The translations under genes were made by a program, and so were the position numbers. Below, piece after piece: positions 8,554-17,159 of a stretch of DNA of 64,000 bases (within the stretch, counting starts at the first letter, position 1; every line of letters starts with the position of its first letter). A model generated the notes under the pieces. That model did no database searches. It saw only the letters and a list, made by a program, of their open reading frames with translations, and was not told where the DNA came from. This DNA is from Clostridium sp. AF15-31 (GTDB lineage Bacteria; Bacillota; Clostridia; Lachnospirales; Lachnospiraceae): positions 99,992 through 163,991 of the forward strand of contig NZ_QTXL01000002.1 of assembly GCF_003461625.1 (NCBI RefSeq). Direction: 5' to 3'.

Positions 8554-10740
8554 ATGACAGAAGAATTAAAGAATGAAAGAAAAGAGAATATATATACCCT
8601 GATCAATGACGATGATTACAGACCGTTGAAATTTAAAGAGCTTTGTTATCTGCTTCAGATCGGAGGGCGTGATAAGGATGATCTGTTAGAAATCTTAAAT
8701 GAGCTTGTCGATGAGGGCAGGATCGAGAAAACCTCCAAAGGTAAGTATCAGAAGCTTGGAAAGGGTGTCCTTGTCGGTACATTCATCAGCAATCAGAGAG
8801 GATTTGGATTTGTCCGTGTGGAAGGATATAAGGAAGATTTCTTTGTACCACAGAAGTATACGATGGGAGCATTCCATAATGATAAAGTGCTGATCCGTGT
8901 TGCATCCGGCAACCGGGGCAGATCAACAGAAGCGCATGTAGAACGGATTCTGGAACGAGGTTTAAAACAGTTGGTCGGAACCTATCAGAAGAACCGGAAC
9001 TTTGGTTTTGTGATTCCGGATAACGGTAAATTAGACAGTGACATCTTTATACCGGAGAAGAAATCCATGGGAGCAGTAACCGGACATAAGGTTGTTGTGG
9101 AGATCACAAATTATGGAGAAAAGTCTAAATCTGCAGAGGGACGTGTCGTTGAGATACTTGGACATATTAATGATCCGGAGACGGATGTATTATCGGTTGT
9201 AAGAGATCTTGATATTCCGGTTGATTTTCCGGATGTTGTTATGGCAGAGGTGAAGAATATACCGGATGAGGTAACAACGAAAGAGATGGCAGGAAGAACC
9301 GATCTCAGACAGTTGCAGACCGTTACGATCGATGGAGAGGATGCAAAGGATCTGGATGATGCGATCACACTCTATGAGGAAAACGGGTTATATAAGCTTG
9401 GCGTTCATATTGCAGATGTTACACATTATGTAAGGGAGAATTCTCCACTTGATAAAGAAGCGTTGAAGCGTGGAACAAGCTGTTATCTGATTGATAAGGT
9501 CATACCGATGCTGCCGCATAAGCTGTCAAACGGTATCTGTTCACTGAATGAGGGAAAAGACCGTTTGACGCTTAGCTGCCTGATGGATATAGATGCAAAC
9601 GGCAAGATCATCAATCATAAGATCTGTGAATCGGTGATCAATGTTGACCGCAGAATGTCATATACAAGTGTATCTGCGATCGTAGAGGATCATGATCCGA
9701 CAGAAACAGAAAAATATAAAGAACTGGTTCCGATGTTTGAATTAATGCTTCATGTGTCAGAGTTGTTAAGAACGATCCGACATGAGCGAGGTTCGATTGA
9801 TTTTGATTTTGATGAGTCTAAGATCACAGTTGATGAAGACGGTCAGGTATCTTATATCGGAGTGTATGAGAGAAGACGTTCGAATCAGATCATTGAAGAC
9901 TTTATGCTGGCTGCAAATGAGACAATCGCTGAGGACTATTTCTGGCAACAGATTCCATTTGAATATCGTATCCATGAAGCACCGGATACGGAGCGTGTAA
10001 AGCAGTTATCCATTCTGATCAGCAAGTTTGGATATTACTTTAAGGCATCCAAAGAGAATATTCATCCGAAGGAGTTCCAGAAGCTGTTATCAAAGATCGA
10101 GGGTGAGCCATGTGAGAATCTGATCAGCCGTATGACACTTCGTACGATGCGGCAGGCGAGATATTCGACGGAATGTGAAGGACATTTTGGATTGTCTTGT
10201 AAATATTACTGCCATTTTACATCGCCGATCCGAAGATATCCGGATCTTCAGATCCACAGAATCATCAAGGATAATATTCATGGAAGATTGGATGACAGGA
10301 GACTTTCGCATTATGATGCGATCCTTCCAAAGGTTAGCGATGATAATTCCAGAAAAGAACGCCGCGCAGAAGAAGCAGAACGTCAGGTCGAGCGTTTAAA
10401 GAAAGTGGAATACATGGAGCATCATATCGGAGAAGAATTTGAAGGTATCATATCAGGAGTCATCAACCGTGGTATCTTTGTAGAGCTTCCAAATACTATT
10501 GAGGGATTTGTAGATGTGTCGACACTTTATGACGATTTTTATGTGTATTCGCAGGATGAATATGCTATGATCGGAGAATCAACCGGAAAGAAATATTCGA
10601 TCGGTGATACCGTTAAGGTAAAAGTAAAGCTGGCAGACAAACAGAGCAGACGGATCGAATTCGTGATCCGGTCAGATGCCAAAGAAGGAGATGAAGCAGG
10701 ACATGGCAAAGGAAAGAGGAAACAAACTCATCGCAAATAA
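8554..10740 (+). CDS. rnr: Ribonuclease R
   Basis: Processive 3'-5' exoribonuclease able to degrade structured RNA. It takes part in mRNA decay and tmRNA-linked quality control. The 728-residue protein has, in order: an N-terminal winged-helix segment, two cold-shock OB domains ('[17 protein letters not shown]' and '[10 protein letters not shown]'), the RNB catalytic domain with '[17 protein letters not shown]' (Asp cluster) and '[18 protein letters not shown]', and a C-terminal S1 domain ('[19 protein letters not shown]'). A basic tail ([11 protein letters not shown]) follows. Its 3' end overlaps the smpB start by 38 nt, supporting coupling with trans-translation. Confidence 0.96.
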   Translation: MTEELKNERKENIYTLINDDDYRPLKFKELCYLLQIGGRDKDDLLEILNELVDEGRIEKTSKGKYQKLGKGVLVGTFISNQRGFGFVRVEGYKEDFFVPQKYTMGAFHNDKVLIRVASGNRGRSTEAHVERILERGLKQLVGTYQKNRNFGFVIPDNGKLDSDIFIPEKKSMGAVTGHKVVVEITNYGEKSKSAEGRVVEILGHINDPETDVLSVVRDLDIPVDFPDVVMAEVKNIPDEVTTKEMAGRTDLRQLQTVTIDGEDAKDLDDAITLYEENGLYKLGVHIADVTHYVRENSPLDKEALKRGTSCYLIDKVIPMLPHKLSNGICSLNEGKDRLTLSCLMDIDANGKIINHKICESVINVDRRMSYTSVSAIVEDHDPTETEKYKELVPMFELMLHVSELLRTIRHERGSIDFDFDESKITVDEDGQVSYIGVYERRRSNQIIEDFMLAANETIAEDYFWQQIPFEYRIHEAPDTERVKQLSILISKFGYYFKASKENIHPKEFQKLLSKIEGEPCENLISRMTLRTMRQARYSTECEGHFGLSCKYYCHFTSPIRRYPDLQIHRIIKDNIHGRLDDRRLSHYDAILPKVSDDNSRKERRAEEAERQVERLKKVEYMEHHIGEEFEGIISGVINRGIFVELPNTIEGFVDVSTLYDDFYVYSQDEYAMIGESTGKKYSIGDTVKVKVKLADKQSRRIEFVIRSDAKEGDEAGHGKGKRKQTHRK

Positions 10741-11170
10741 CAAAAAGGCATATTTTGATTATTTCATAGAAGAAAAGTACGAGGCAGGGATCGCACTGGC
10801 CGGAACAGAAGTAAAATCAGTCAGACAAGGACATTGTAGCATCAAAGAATCCTTTATCAGTATCGATAAGGGAGAAATCTACATTTACCGTATGAATATC
10901 AGCCCATATGAAAAGGGTAATATATTTAATAAAGACCCGCTTCGTACCAGAAAGCTGCTACTTCACAAATACGAGATCAATAAGCTGATGGGAGCCCAGC
11001 AGGTGAAGGGATACACAATCGTTCCTTTAAAGGTTTATATCCGTGACGGTCTGGTTAAGATGGAGATCGGACTGGCAAAAGGTAAGAAATTATATGACAA
11101 ACGTCAGGACATTGCGAAGAAGGATGTCAAGCGTGAGAATGAGCGTGAGTTCAAGATCCGTAATTTGTAA
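10703..11170 (+). CDS. smpB: SsrA-binding protein SmpB
   Basis: Binds tmRNA and brings it to stalled ribosomes. The 155-residue protein starts '[20 protein letters not shown]' and contains the signature '[14 protein letters not shown]', 'PYEKGN' and the C-terminal basic segment '[15 protein letters not shown]'. The frame is open further upstream, but the conserved N-terminus sets the ATG at 10703, inside the end of rnr. An AAGGAG lies about 14 nt before it. Its RNA partner ssrA lies only 570 nt downstream, with one small membrane-protein gene between. Confidence 0.95.
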   Translation: MAKERGNKLIANNKKAYFDYFIEEKYEAGIALAGTEVKSVRQGHCSIKESFISIDKGEIYIYRMNISPYEKGNIFNKDPLRTRKLLLHKYEINKLMGAQQVKGYTIVPLKVYIRDGLVKMEIGLAKGKKLYDKRQDIAKKDVKRENEREFKIRNL

Positions 11171-11261
11171 GATTTGATACAGGATTTCCAGAATATCCGA
11201 GGCTGATGGACTGGATAATTCCCGATATTTCATATGAAGTTTTAAAGATTTTGTGAAATAC

Positions 11262-11290
11262 TGGAATATTTCATACAGATGTGATATACT
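11262..11290 (+). promoter_or_regulatory. Extended -10 promoter upstream of the small membrane protein
   Basis: TGATATACT (extended -10, TATACT at 11285-11290) with a weak -35 TGGAAT (11262-11267) 17 nt upstream. It would give a leader of about 25 nt. Confidence 0.4.
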
Positions 11291-11321
11291 CCAATAAGAT
11301 TTTTACTGGGAGGTCAGGTAA

Positions 11322-11699
11322 GTGAGCCAGAGTAAAGTAGATAAAAGAAAATATGAGAAGAAGAACCGCGCAGCGATCATGAAGCGTGAAAAGAGAAAGA
11401 AAATCCTTGGATGGTGCATATTTGGCGTGTTAGTTGGATGTATTCTTGCAGCTACACTGGGTGTAAAGATATACAAAGCGATTCCAAAGTATGTAGAAGC
11501 TGAGAAGCTTGGCGCATATGTCAGCCAGACATGGGCAGAACAGGGATATGGAAGCTATTTTGAGAACAGCAGTACAGCTACAGCATCCGATGCAGAGGAT
11601 ACTGACAGTGATACTTCTGAAGATACAGCTTCTGAAGCAGATACTTCATCTGAAACGACAACTACAGCAGAGACTGACACAACAGAAGCTGCTGAGTAA
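11322..11699 (+). CDS. Small single-pass membrane protein with Ser/Thr/Asp/Glu-rich tail
   Basis: Not recognised as a named family. 125 residues: a very basic N-terminus ('KRKYEKKNRAAIMKREKRKK'), one membrane helix (about 30-50), a short conserved-looking segment ('YVEAEKLGAYVSQTWAEQGYG') and a low-complexity extracellular tail of about 55 residues made almost wholly of S, T, D, E and A. The basic-in, acidic-out layout predicts an N-in topology with an external tail. It starts at GTG with a GGGAGGT site. It is wedged between smpB and ssrA. A role in trans-translation is not implied by the sequence. Confidence 0.7.
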   Translation: MSQSKVDKRKYEKKNRAAIMKREKRKKILGWCIFGVLVGCILAATLGVKIYKAIPKYVEAEKLGAYVSQTWAEQGYGSYFENSSTATASDAEDTDSDTSEDTASEADTSSETTTTAETDTTEAAE

Positions 11700-11743
11700 T
11701 ATATAAGAAAGCACCTGACAACAGAGCTTTCCTTTATAAACCA

Positions 11744-12087
11744 GGGGTTGACTGGTTTCGACAGGGGTTTTGCAGTCACGGAAGCCATCCGTGGACTAGG
11801 ACCACGTTAAAACTTAGATTAAATATAAACGCTAACGATAATTTAGCTTACGCTGCCTAATTAAAGGCAACTGCCAGCTTTAAGGTTCCCCGTACCTTTC
11901 AGATCTGGTATCATCCAACGGGAAACTCCGGTGCTTAAGCTTTGCGGTATCGGAAAATTCATGAAGCTACTGATGTATCCAGCCTGTCCGTAGGCGTGGT
12001 ACTGAGGAAATGTTAAAATACGGAATGTGATGGGAGATGCCGTGATGAATGAGCTTTTGGACGTGGGTTCGAATCCCACCAGCTCCA
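11744..12087 (+). ncRNA. ssrA: Transfer-messenger RNA (tmRNA)
   Basis: One-piece tmRNA. The 5' end GGGGTTGACTGGTTTCGAC pairs with the 3' acceptor strand CAGCTCC (12080-12086). The T-arm GGGTTCGAATCCC sits just before it. The 3' CCA is not encoded. The resume codon is GCT at 11831. The tag reads ANDNLAYAA, ending at TAA 11858-11860, and carries the usual AA-OH degradation end. Pseudoknot regions fill the 3' half. Length is about 344 nt, normal for Clostridia. smpB lies just upstream. Confidence 0.96.
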
Positions 12088-12109
12088 TAGCATGAACTAT
12101 GGCAAAAAG

Positions 12110-12160
12110 GATGCAAGGTCGTACACCCAAAAAGGTGTAGATTTTTCTTGCATTCTTTTT
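12110..12160 (+). terminator. Intrinsic terminator of ssrA
   Basis: GATGCAAG pairs with CTTGCATTC, with an inner TACACC/GGTGTA stem, then TTTTT. The rplS promoter's -35 overlaps its 3' arm. Confidence 0.7.
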
Positions 12161-12176
12161 ATTTGTATGGTAAACT
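12148..12176 (+). promoter_or_regulatory. Promoter for rplS
   Basis: TTGCAT (12148-12153), 17-nt spacer, TAAACT (12171-12176). The roughly 75-nt leader that follows could hold an L19-type autoregulatory leader, but I could not fold a convincing match to that family by eye. Confidence 0.5.
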
Positions 12177-12256
12177 GAACGAGTTGTGAAAAAAATCGAT
12201 GGTCCTCTGTACCGGTGTGGTAGTAAGAACATCTAAATATCAAGGAGGTCACACAA

Positions 12257-12607
12257 ATGAATAGCGATTACATTAAGAATCTTGAAGCTTCTCAGATGAA
12301 GACAGAAGTTGCTGACTTTGCAGTAGGTGATACTGTTAAAGTACACAACAAGATCAAAGAAGGTAACAGAGAGAGAATCCAGATTTTCGAAGGAACTGTT
12401 ATTAAGAGACAGGGTGGAAGCAACAGAGAGACTTTCACAGTTAGAAAGTTCTCAAACGGTGTTGGCGTAGAAAAGACATGGCCAGTACATTCACCATTTG
12501 TTGAGAAGATTGAAGTAGTTAGACATGGTAAAGTAAGACGAGCTAAGATTTACTACTTACGTTCAAGAGTTGGTAAAGCTGCAAAGGTTAAAGAGCTTGT
12601 TAAATAA
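12257..12607 (+). CDS. rplS: 50S ribosomal protein L19
   Basis: Large-subunit protein at the 30S-50S interface. 116 residues with '[20 protein letters not shown]', '[13 protein letters not shown]', '[19 protein letters not shown]' and '[22 protein letters not shown]', all standard L19 motifs. A strong AAGGAGGT site precedes the ATG. It is flanked by its own promoter and a strong terminator, so it is probably monocistronic. The codon use is biased as expected of a highly expressed gene. The usual neighbours rimM and trmD are absent upstream, where ssrA is found instead. Confidence 0.97.
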   Translation: MNSDYIKNLEASQMKTEVADFAVGDTVKVHNKIKEGNRERIQIFEGTVIKRQGGSNRETFTVRKFSNGVGVEKTWPVHSPFVEKIEVVRHGKVRRAKIYYLRSRVGKAAKVKELVK

Positions 12608-12630
12608 TTTTTACAGGTTACATGAAAAAG

Positions 12631-12661
12631 TGGCTGGGGTTGATAGCTCCAGCCATTTTTG
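12631..12661 (+). terminator. Intrinsic terminator of rplS
   Basis: Stem TGGCTGGGG (12631-12639) with CTCCAGCCA (12647-12655), one G-T wobble, 7-nt loop, then TTTTT. Confidence 0.9.
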
Positions 12662-12687
12662 TAATATGAATCTATCGGAGTAGAGAT

Positions 12688-13260
12688 ATGAGCGATAAAA
12701 GTGAACGCAGAAAAAGAATACGGCGGGAGAAACGTCGGCAGAGAAGAAAAGAAAGAAGCTTTAGGCGTACGGTCAGAACGATATTTGGCTGGCTGTTGTC
12801 CGTTCTGATCGCAGTTGTGCTGGGATATGGAATGGTTTCTTATTGTTTTCAGTCTGTGTATGTCGTTGGTGATTCCATGAATCCGGTGTGTACTAATCAG
12901 GAGAAGGTTACAGTAAATAAGTTATGTTACCTTCTTAGCTCTCCGGATCGATATGACATTGTTGCATACCGAAGTGTTGATACGCCGGATGCTTATTATG
13001 ATATTAAACGTGTGATCGGATTGCCGGGAGAGACCGTTCAGATCAGAGATGGAAAATTATATATTGATGGCAGTGAACGGACGGATCTGCCATTTGATGA
13101 TTATATATTTACAGCAGGACTGGCAGAGAATGAAGTAAAGCTGGGGGATGATGAGTATTTCCTGCTTGGTGATAATGTCAATAACAGTGAAGATTCCAGA
13201 TTCCTGAAAGTGGGAAATGTGAAAAAAGCAGAGATATTAGGAAGGATAAAGACACGATGA
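12688..13260 (+). CDS. lepB: Signal peptidase I (first copy)
   Basis: Membrane-bound serine/lysine peptidase that removes Sec signal peptides outside the membrane. 190 residues: a highly basic cytosolic N-terminus ('RRKRIRREKRRQRRKER'), one membrane helix (about 30-52), then the S26 domain. The catalytic Ser is in 'VVGDSMNPV' and the general-base Lys in 'YDIKRVIGLPGE'; box E is 'LLGDNVNNSEDSR'. The stop overlaps the rbgA start (ATGA). A second, longer signal peptidase lies just past rbgA, so the two bracket that GTPase. Distinct substrate preferences are possible but not shown. Confidence 0.93.
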   Translation: MSDKSERRKRIRREKRRQRRKERSFRRTVRTIFGWLLSVLIAVVLGYGMVSYCFQSVYVVGDSMNPVCTNQEKVTVNKLCYLLSSPDRYDIVAYRSVDTPDAYYDIKRVIGLPGETVQIRDGKLYIDGSERTDLPFDDYIFTAGLAENEVKLGDDEYFLLGDNVNNSEDSRFLKVGNVKKAEILGRIKTR

Positions 13261-14114
13261 ATATACAATGGTATCCCGGACATATGACAAAAGCAAAACG
13301 TATGATGCAGGAAGACATCAAGCTGATCGATGTTGTGATCGAGCTGATCGATGCCAGAGTGCCATATAGCAGCAAGAATCCGGATATTGATGCACTTGCA
13401 GCGAACAAATACCGCCTGATTCTGTTGAATAAGACAGATCTGGCAGATGCATCAGCAACAGCAGAATGGGAAAATTATTATAAAGAAAAAGGATTTTTTG
13501 TAGCAAAGATCAATGCAAGATCCGGTGATGGCATGAAGAATATCAGTAATGTGGTAAAGGAAGCTTGTAAAGAAAAGATCGAGCGGGACAGAAAGCGTGG
13601 TATCATTAACCGTCCGCTTCGTGCGATGATTGTTGGTATTCCCAATGTCGGTAAATCTACATTTATCAATTCTTATGCCAGAAAAGCATGTACAAAGGTT
13701 GGAAATAAGCCGGGTGTTACAAAGGGAAAGCAATGGATACGTCTTGGAAAAGATATTGAATTATTGGATACCCCAGGAATATTGTGGCCCAAATTTGATG
13801 ATAAAGAGGTTGGATTACGACTTGCTTTTATCGGTTCGATCAATGATGAGATTTTAAGTATTACCGACCTTGCGTATGAATTGATCAAATTTTTACAATT
13901 AAACTATTGTCAGAGCCTTGTTGATAGGTATAATATTAATGAGGATGCCGATTCTGTTCATATTCTGGAACAGATCGCAGAAAAAAGGGCATGTATAAAA
14001 AAAGGCGGCGAACTGGATATCGATAAAGCTGCAGCGCAGCTACTGGATGATTTCCGGGCAGGAAAGCTTGGCAGGATATCACTGGAACGACCGGCTGTTG
14101 TAAAGGATAAGTAG
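13257..14114 (+). CDS. rbgA: Ribosome biogenesis GTPase RbgA (YlqF)
   Basis: Circularly permuted GTPase needed for late 50S subunit assembly. 285 residues. G4 'LLNKTD' comes before G1 'VGIPNVGKSTFIN' and G3 'LLDTPGILWP', the order typical of the YlqF/YawG family. The N-terminus 'MNIQWYPGHMTKAKRMMQED' is diagnostic. It overlaps the upstream signal peptidase by 4 nt (ATGA) and is followed 5 nt later by the second signal peptidase. The linkage of rplS, lepB, rbgA and rnhB is widely conserved in Firmicutes. Confidence 0.95.
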   Translation: MNIQWYPGHMTKAKRMMQEDIKLIDVVIELIDARVPYSSKNPDIDALAANKYRLILLNKTDLADASATAEWENYYKEKGFFVAKINARSGDGMKNISNVVKEACKEKIERDRKRGIINRPLRAMIVGIPNVGKSTFINSYARKACTKVGNKPGVTKGKQWIRLGKDIELLDTPGILWPKFDDKEVGLRLAFIGSINDEILSITDLAYELIKFLQLNYCQSLVDRYNINEDADSVHILEQIAEKRACIKKGGELDIDKAAAQLLDDFRAGKLGRISLERPAVVKDK

Positions 14115-14119
14115 TTGAT

Positions 14120-15031
14120 ATGAAAGATGATAACGAACGTGTGGAAGCACTGAATGCTATATTTGACGATGATCCCGCAAAAAAAGCACGGGAAAAAGAG
14201 ATTGAAAAGCTTGAAAAGAAGCGTGAAAAGCAGCTTGCAAAGTTAAAGAAAAAGGGAATAGATCCGGAGCAGAAGAAGGAAGAAACAGAAACAATTCCTT
14301 CGGAGCAGGCAGAGACGGAAGAAAAGAATGAAGCAGCGTCTGATGTTGTAAATGAAGCCGGAGAAACAGTAACGAATTATTTTGCTGATTCAGATGCATC
14401 CTCCAATACTCATGTACTGGAGGAAGAAGAACAGCCGGGAAAAAAGAAGAAAAAAGACAAGAAAAAGAAGAAACAGGAGAAAGAAGAGATCAATATCGTA
14501 AAAGATTTAATCAGTCTCGCTTTATATATTCTGGCGATCGTTGCAGTATGCTGGTTGATCCTTACATATGTTGGACAGCGTACAGAGGTGAGCGGAGACT
14601 CCATGAATGATACCCTTCATAATGGTGACAGCCTTTGGATCGATAAACTGTCCTATCATTTTAAAGATCCGGAACGTTTTGATATTGTTGTATTTCCATA
14701 CGAGGAAGAAGATGATACCTATTATATCAAACGTATCATTGGACTTCCGGGTGAAACCGTATATATTGATGAAGATGGTGTGATCTATATCAATGATGAA
14801 CCATTGGAGGAAGATTATGGAAAAGAAGTCATAGAAGAAAATCACAGAGGGCTTGCGGCAGAACCGGTCACACTTGGTGATGATGAATATTTTGTTATGG
14901 GTGATAACCGGAATAACAGCCGGGACAGCCGGTTGTCGGATGTCGGTAATATCCATAAGAATAAATTTGTGGGGAAAGCAGTATTCCGGTTTACCGGTGG
15001 ATTCGGTTTTTTAAATAAAGAAGAACAATAA
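14120..15031 (+). CDS. lepB: Signal peptidase I (second copy, long charged N-terminus)
   Basis: 303 residues, of which about 125 form a charged, probably disordered cytosolic extension. That extension has a coiled-coil start ('REKEIEKLEKKREKQLAKLK'), an acidic middle and a Lys cluster ('KKKKKDKKKKKQEKEE'). One membrane helix follows (about 130-152), then the S26 peptidase domain with Ser in 'VSGDSMNDTL', Lys in 'YYIKRIIGLPGE' and box E 'VMGDNRNNSRDSR'. All catalytic features are intact. It lies 5 nt after rbgA. Compared with the first copy, the domain has a longer acidic insertion (around 'EEDYGKEVIEENHRG'). Confidence 0.93.
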   Translation: MKDDNERVEALNAIFDDDPAKKAREKEIEKLEKKREKQLAKLKKKGIDPEQKKEETETIPSEQAETEEKNEAASDVVNEAGETVTNYFADSDASSNTHVLEEEEQPGKKKKKDKKKKKQEKEEINIVKDLISLALYILAIVAVCWLILTYVGQRTEVSGDSMNDTLHNGDSLWIDKLSYHFKDPERFDIVVFPYEEEDDTYYIKRIIGLPGETVYIDEDGVIYINDEPLEEDYGKEVIEENHRGLAAEPVTLGDDEYFVMGDNRNNSRDSRLSDVGNIHKNKFVGKAVFRFTGGFGFLNKEEQ

Positions 15032-15037
15032 GTACAG

Positions 15038-15074
15038 ATAAATGGCTGTCGTGTAAGAAACAACAGCCATTTAT
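15038..15074 (+). terminator. 12-bp hairpin between lepB and rnhB
   Basis: ATAAATGGCTGT (15038-15049) pairs perfectly with ACAGCCATTTAT (15063-15074). No long T-run follows, so it may be a weak terminator or a processing/stability hairpin. Confidence 0.45.
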
Positions 15075-15091
15075 GCTTATATGAGGATGAG

Positions 15092-15865
15092 ATGGAAAAT
15101 AAAAGAAAAAGTATAACAGAGATTAAATCCGAATTTGCAAATGCAGATATACATTCAGTCAGACATGTGATGGAAAGATATGCAGAGGATGACAGGGAAG
15201 GTGTAAAAAAACTGATCCTTTCTGCTGAAAAGAAGCTTACAGCACATCAAAAAGAGCTTGACCGGATGGAGCATATGTTTGAATATGAGAGACAGCATGC
15301 GGACTGTCAGTATATCTGTGGAATTGATGAGGTAGGCCGTGGCCCGCTTGCAGGTCCGGTAGTAGCTGCGGCTGTCATTCTGCCGGAGAATTGCGATATT
15401 CTATACCTGAATGATTCCAAGCAGCTCTCCGAAAAAAAGCGGGAAGAATTATATGATGAGATTATAGAAAAAGCGGTTGCTTACGGAATCGGTATGGCAG
15501 ATGAGAAGCTGATCGATCAGATCAATATTTTAAATGCAGATTATGAAGCCATGCGGATCGCAATCCGTAAGCTTACGGTTCAGCCAGATTTGTTATTAAA
15601 CGATGCGGTTAAGATACCGGAGGTAGAGATCCCACAGGTTTCGATCATAAAAGGAGATGCAAAATCTGCTTCGATCGCTGCCGCCAGTATTATAGCGAAG
15701 GTAACAAGAGACCGTCTGATGGTTTCTTATGATGAGATCTATCCGGGATACGGATTTGCAAAGAATAAGGGGTATGGATCTAAGGAGCATATAGAAGCAT
15801 TAAAATTACTTGGACCATGTGAGATCCACAGAAGATCTTTTATCACACATTTCTGGAAAGAATAG
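15092..15865 (+). CDS. rnhB: Ribonuclease HII
   Basis: Cuts RNA in RNA-DNA hybrids and single ribonucleotides in DNA. 257 residues. An N-terminal helical extension (about 1-70) precedes the catalytic core, which starts at 'ICGIDEVGRGPLAGPVVAAA' (first two catalytic acids). 'LNDSKQLSEKKRE', 'SIIKGDAKSASIAAASIIAK' and 'RDRLM' carry the remaining features. The extension is typical of the Bacillus/Clostridium RnhB type. A second RNase H (type I) is encoded at 51578. It is followed by the yraN-like gene after 29 nt. Confidence 0.95.
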   Translation: MENKRKSITEIKSEFANADIHSVRHVMERYAEDDREGVKKLILSAEKKLTAHQKELDRMEHMFEYERQHADCQYICGIDEVGRGPLAGPVVAAAVILPENCDILYLNDSKQLSEKKREELYDEIIEKAVAYGIGMADEKLIDQINILNADYEAMRIAIRKLTVQPDLLLNDAVKIPEVEIPQVSIIKGDAKSASIAAASIIAKVTRDRLMVSYDEIYPGYGFAKNKGYGSKEHIEALKLLGPCEIHRRSFITHFWKE

Positions 15866-15894
15866 AAGATAGACAGAAAAAGGAGAACAACTGT

Positions 15895-16266
15895 ATCGAC
15901 CATTATAATACAAGAAAAAAGGGAACAGAATATGAAGAGATGGCTGCATCATATCTGAAAGATGCAGGTTACCGGATACTTGCGAGAAATTATCGGGTCG
16001 CATCTGGAGAGATCGACCTGATCGTATCAAAAGATGGATATCTGATATTTGTAGAAGTAAAATATCGGAGCAACAGCAGATACGGATCGCCGGAGGCGGC
16101 GGTAACACCTGTCAAACAGCGTCAGATCAGCAGGGTAGCCCTGTATTATATGAAACGGTATGGATATGATCCTTACAATACACCGGTACGATTCGATGTG
16201 ATTGCGGTGGCAGAGAATGAGATCCATCATATGAAAGATGCCTTCCCTTATCAGGGATATTATTAA
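15895..16266 (+). CDS. YraN/UPF0102 family nuclease-like protein, probable AUC start
   Basis: A PD-(D/E)XK-like small protein of the UPF0102 family, function unproven. It shows 'SGEIDLIVSKDGYLIFVEVK' (Glu-Ile-Asp and Val-Glu-Val-Lys catalytic-type residues) and 'GSPEAAVTPVKQRQISR'. The family-conserved 'KKGTEYEEMAASYLKDAGYR' begins upstream of the first ATG (15940), so the true start must be earlier. No ATG, GTG or TTG exists in that frame back to the TGA at 15820. An AAGGAG (15880-15885) lies 9 nt before an ATC at 15895, making AUC initiation the best explanation. If only canonical starts are allowed, the protein would begin at 15940 and lose conserved residues. Confidence 0.8.
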   Translation: MDHYNTRKKGTEYEEMAASYLKDAGYRILARNYRVASGEIDLIVSKDGYLIFVEVKYRSNSRYGSPEAAVTPVKQRQISRVALYYMKRYGYDPYNTPVRFDVIAVAENEIHHMKDAFPYQGYY

Positions 16267-16277
16267 GGTTATGAGGT

Positions 16278-17159
16278 ATGAAAATGTATAACATAACATA
16301 TATCAATCAGGATAAGACAACAGAGATAAAAGAGAAAAACGGAGTTCCGTATATTGTATTTAAGAATCTGGAACTGCCGGGGATTGTTCATGGATTTTCA
16401 ACGAGACTTGGTGGGGTCAGTGAAGGAATATATTCTACGATGAACCTGAGCTTTCATCGTGGAGATGATATGGATGCAGTTATGGAGAATCACAGGAGGC
16501 TGGCACAGGCAGTCGGATATGATTACAGAAGACTGGTATTTTCTGATCAGGTACATGAAACTGTGATCCGTAAAATAACAGAGGAAGATGCCGGAAAAGG
16601 GATCACAAGAGAATCGGATATAACGGAAACAGATGGTCTGATGACGAATGTAAAGGATTTGCCATTGATCACGTTTTATGCGGACTGTGTACCGGTCTTC
16701 TTCTATGATCCTGTAAAAGAGGTTGTAGCCATGAATCATTCCGGCTGGCGCGGAACCGTTAAGAATATCAGCCTCCATATGGTCGAAGCCTTGAATAAGG
16801 AGTATGGATGTGAGGCTTCGGACCTGATCTGTGCGGTCGGACCGTCTATTTGTCAGAACTGTTATGAGGTAAGCGAGGATGTAGCTGAGGCATTTCAGGA
16901 TGCTTATTTACCGGAACAGTATGATAAAATGACAAAAAATATTGGAAATGGTAAGTATTTGCTTGATTTACACCGGGCAAATTATTATAATCTGACTGGT
17001 GCAGGTATATTGCCTGACCATATAAATGTAACCGACATATGTACATGCTGCAATCCGGATTTCCTGTTTTCACACAGGGCGAGCCATGGAAAACGTGGCA
17101 ATCTGGGAGCTGTTATCATGCTGAAATCGACAGCAGACGGAGGAAACGTAAATGAGTAA
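16278..17159 (+). CDS. pgeF: Purine nucleoside phosphorylase / YfiH (laccase-domain) family protein
   Basis: Member of the DUF152/Cu-oxidase_4 family, once called polyphenol oxidases. Characterised members are zinc-dependent purine nucleoside phosphorylases/adenosine deaminases or peptidoglycan editing factors. 293 residues with the conserved metal/active site set: '[13 protein letters not shown]', '[12 protein letters not shown]', '[12 protein letters not shown]' and '[13 protein letters not shown]' (His, Cys and Cys/His ligands). A start at the next Met (16284) is also possible. It overlaps der by 8 nt. A distinct trimeric-type purine nucleoside phosphorylase is encoded at 50678. The in vivo substrate is uncertain. 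Confidence 0.9.
   Translation: MKMYNITYINQDKTTEIKEKNGVPYIVFKNLELPGIVHGFSTRLGGVSEGIYSTMNLSFHRGDDMDAVMENHRRLAQAVGYDYRRLVFSDQVHETVIRKITEEDAGKGITRESDITETDGLMTNVKDLPLITFYADCVPVFFYDPVKEVVAMNHSGWRGTVKNISLHMVEALNKEYGCEASDLICAVGPSICQNCYEVSEDVAEAFQDAYLPEQYDKMTKNIGNGKYLLDLHRANYYNLTGAGILPDHINVTDICTCCNPDFLFSHRASHGKRGNLGAVIMLKSTADGGNVNE

Noticed and set aside
11861..12232. 123-residue open frame on the minus strand
   Set aside because: It lies almost wholly within the tmRNA gene and its terminator; no ribosome site or family resemblance.
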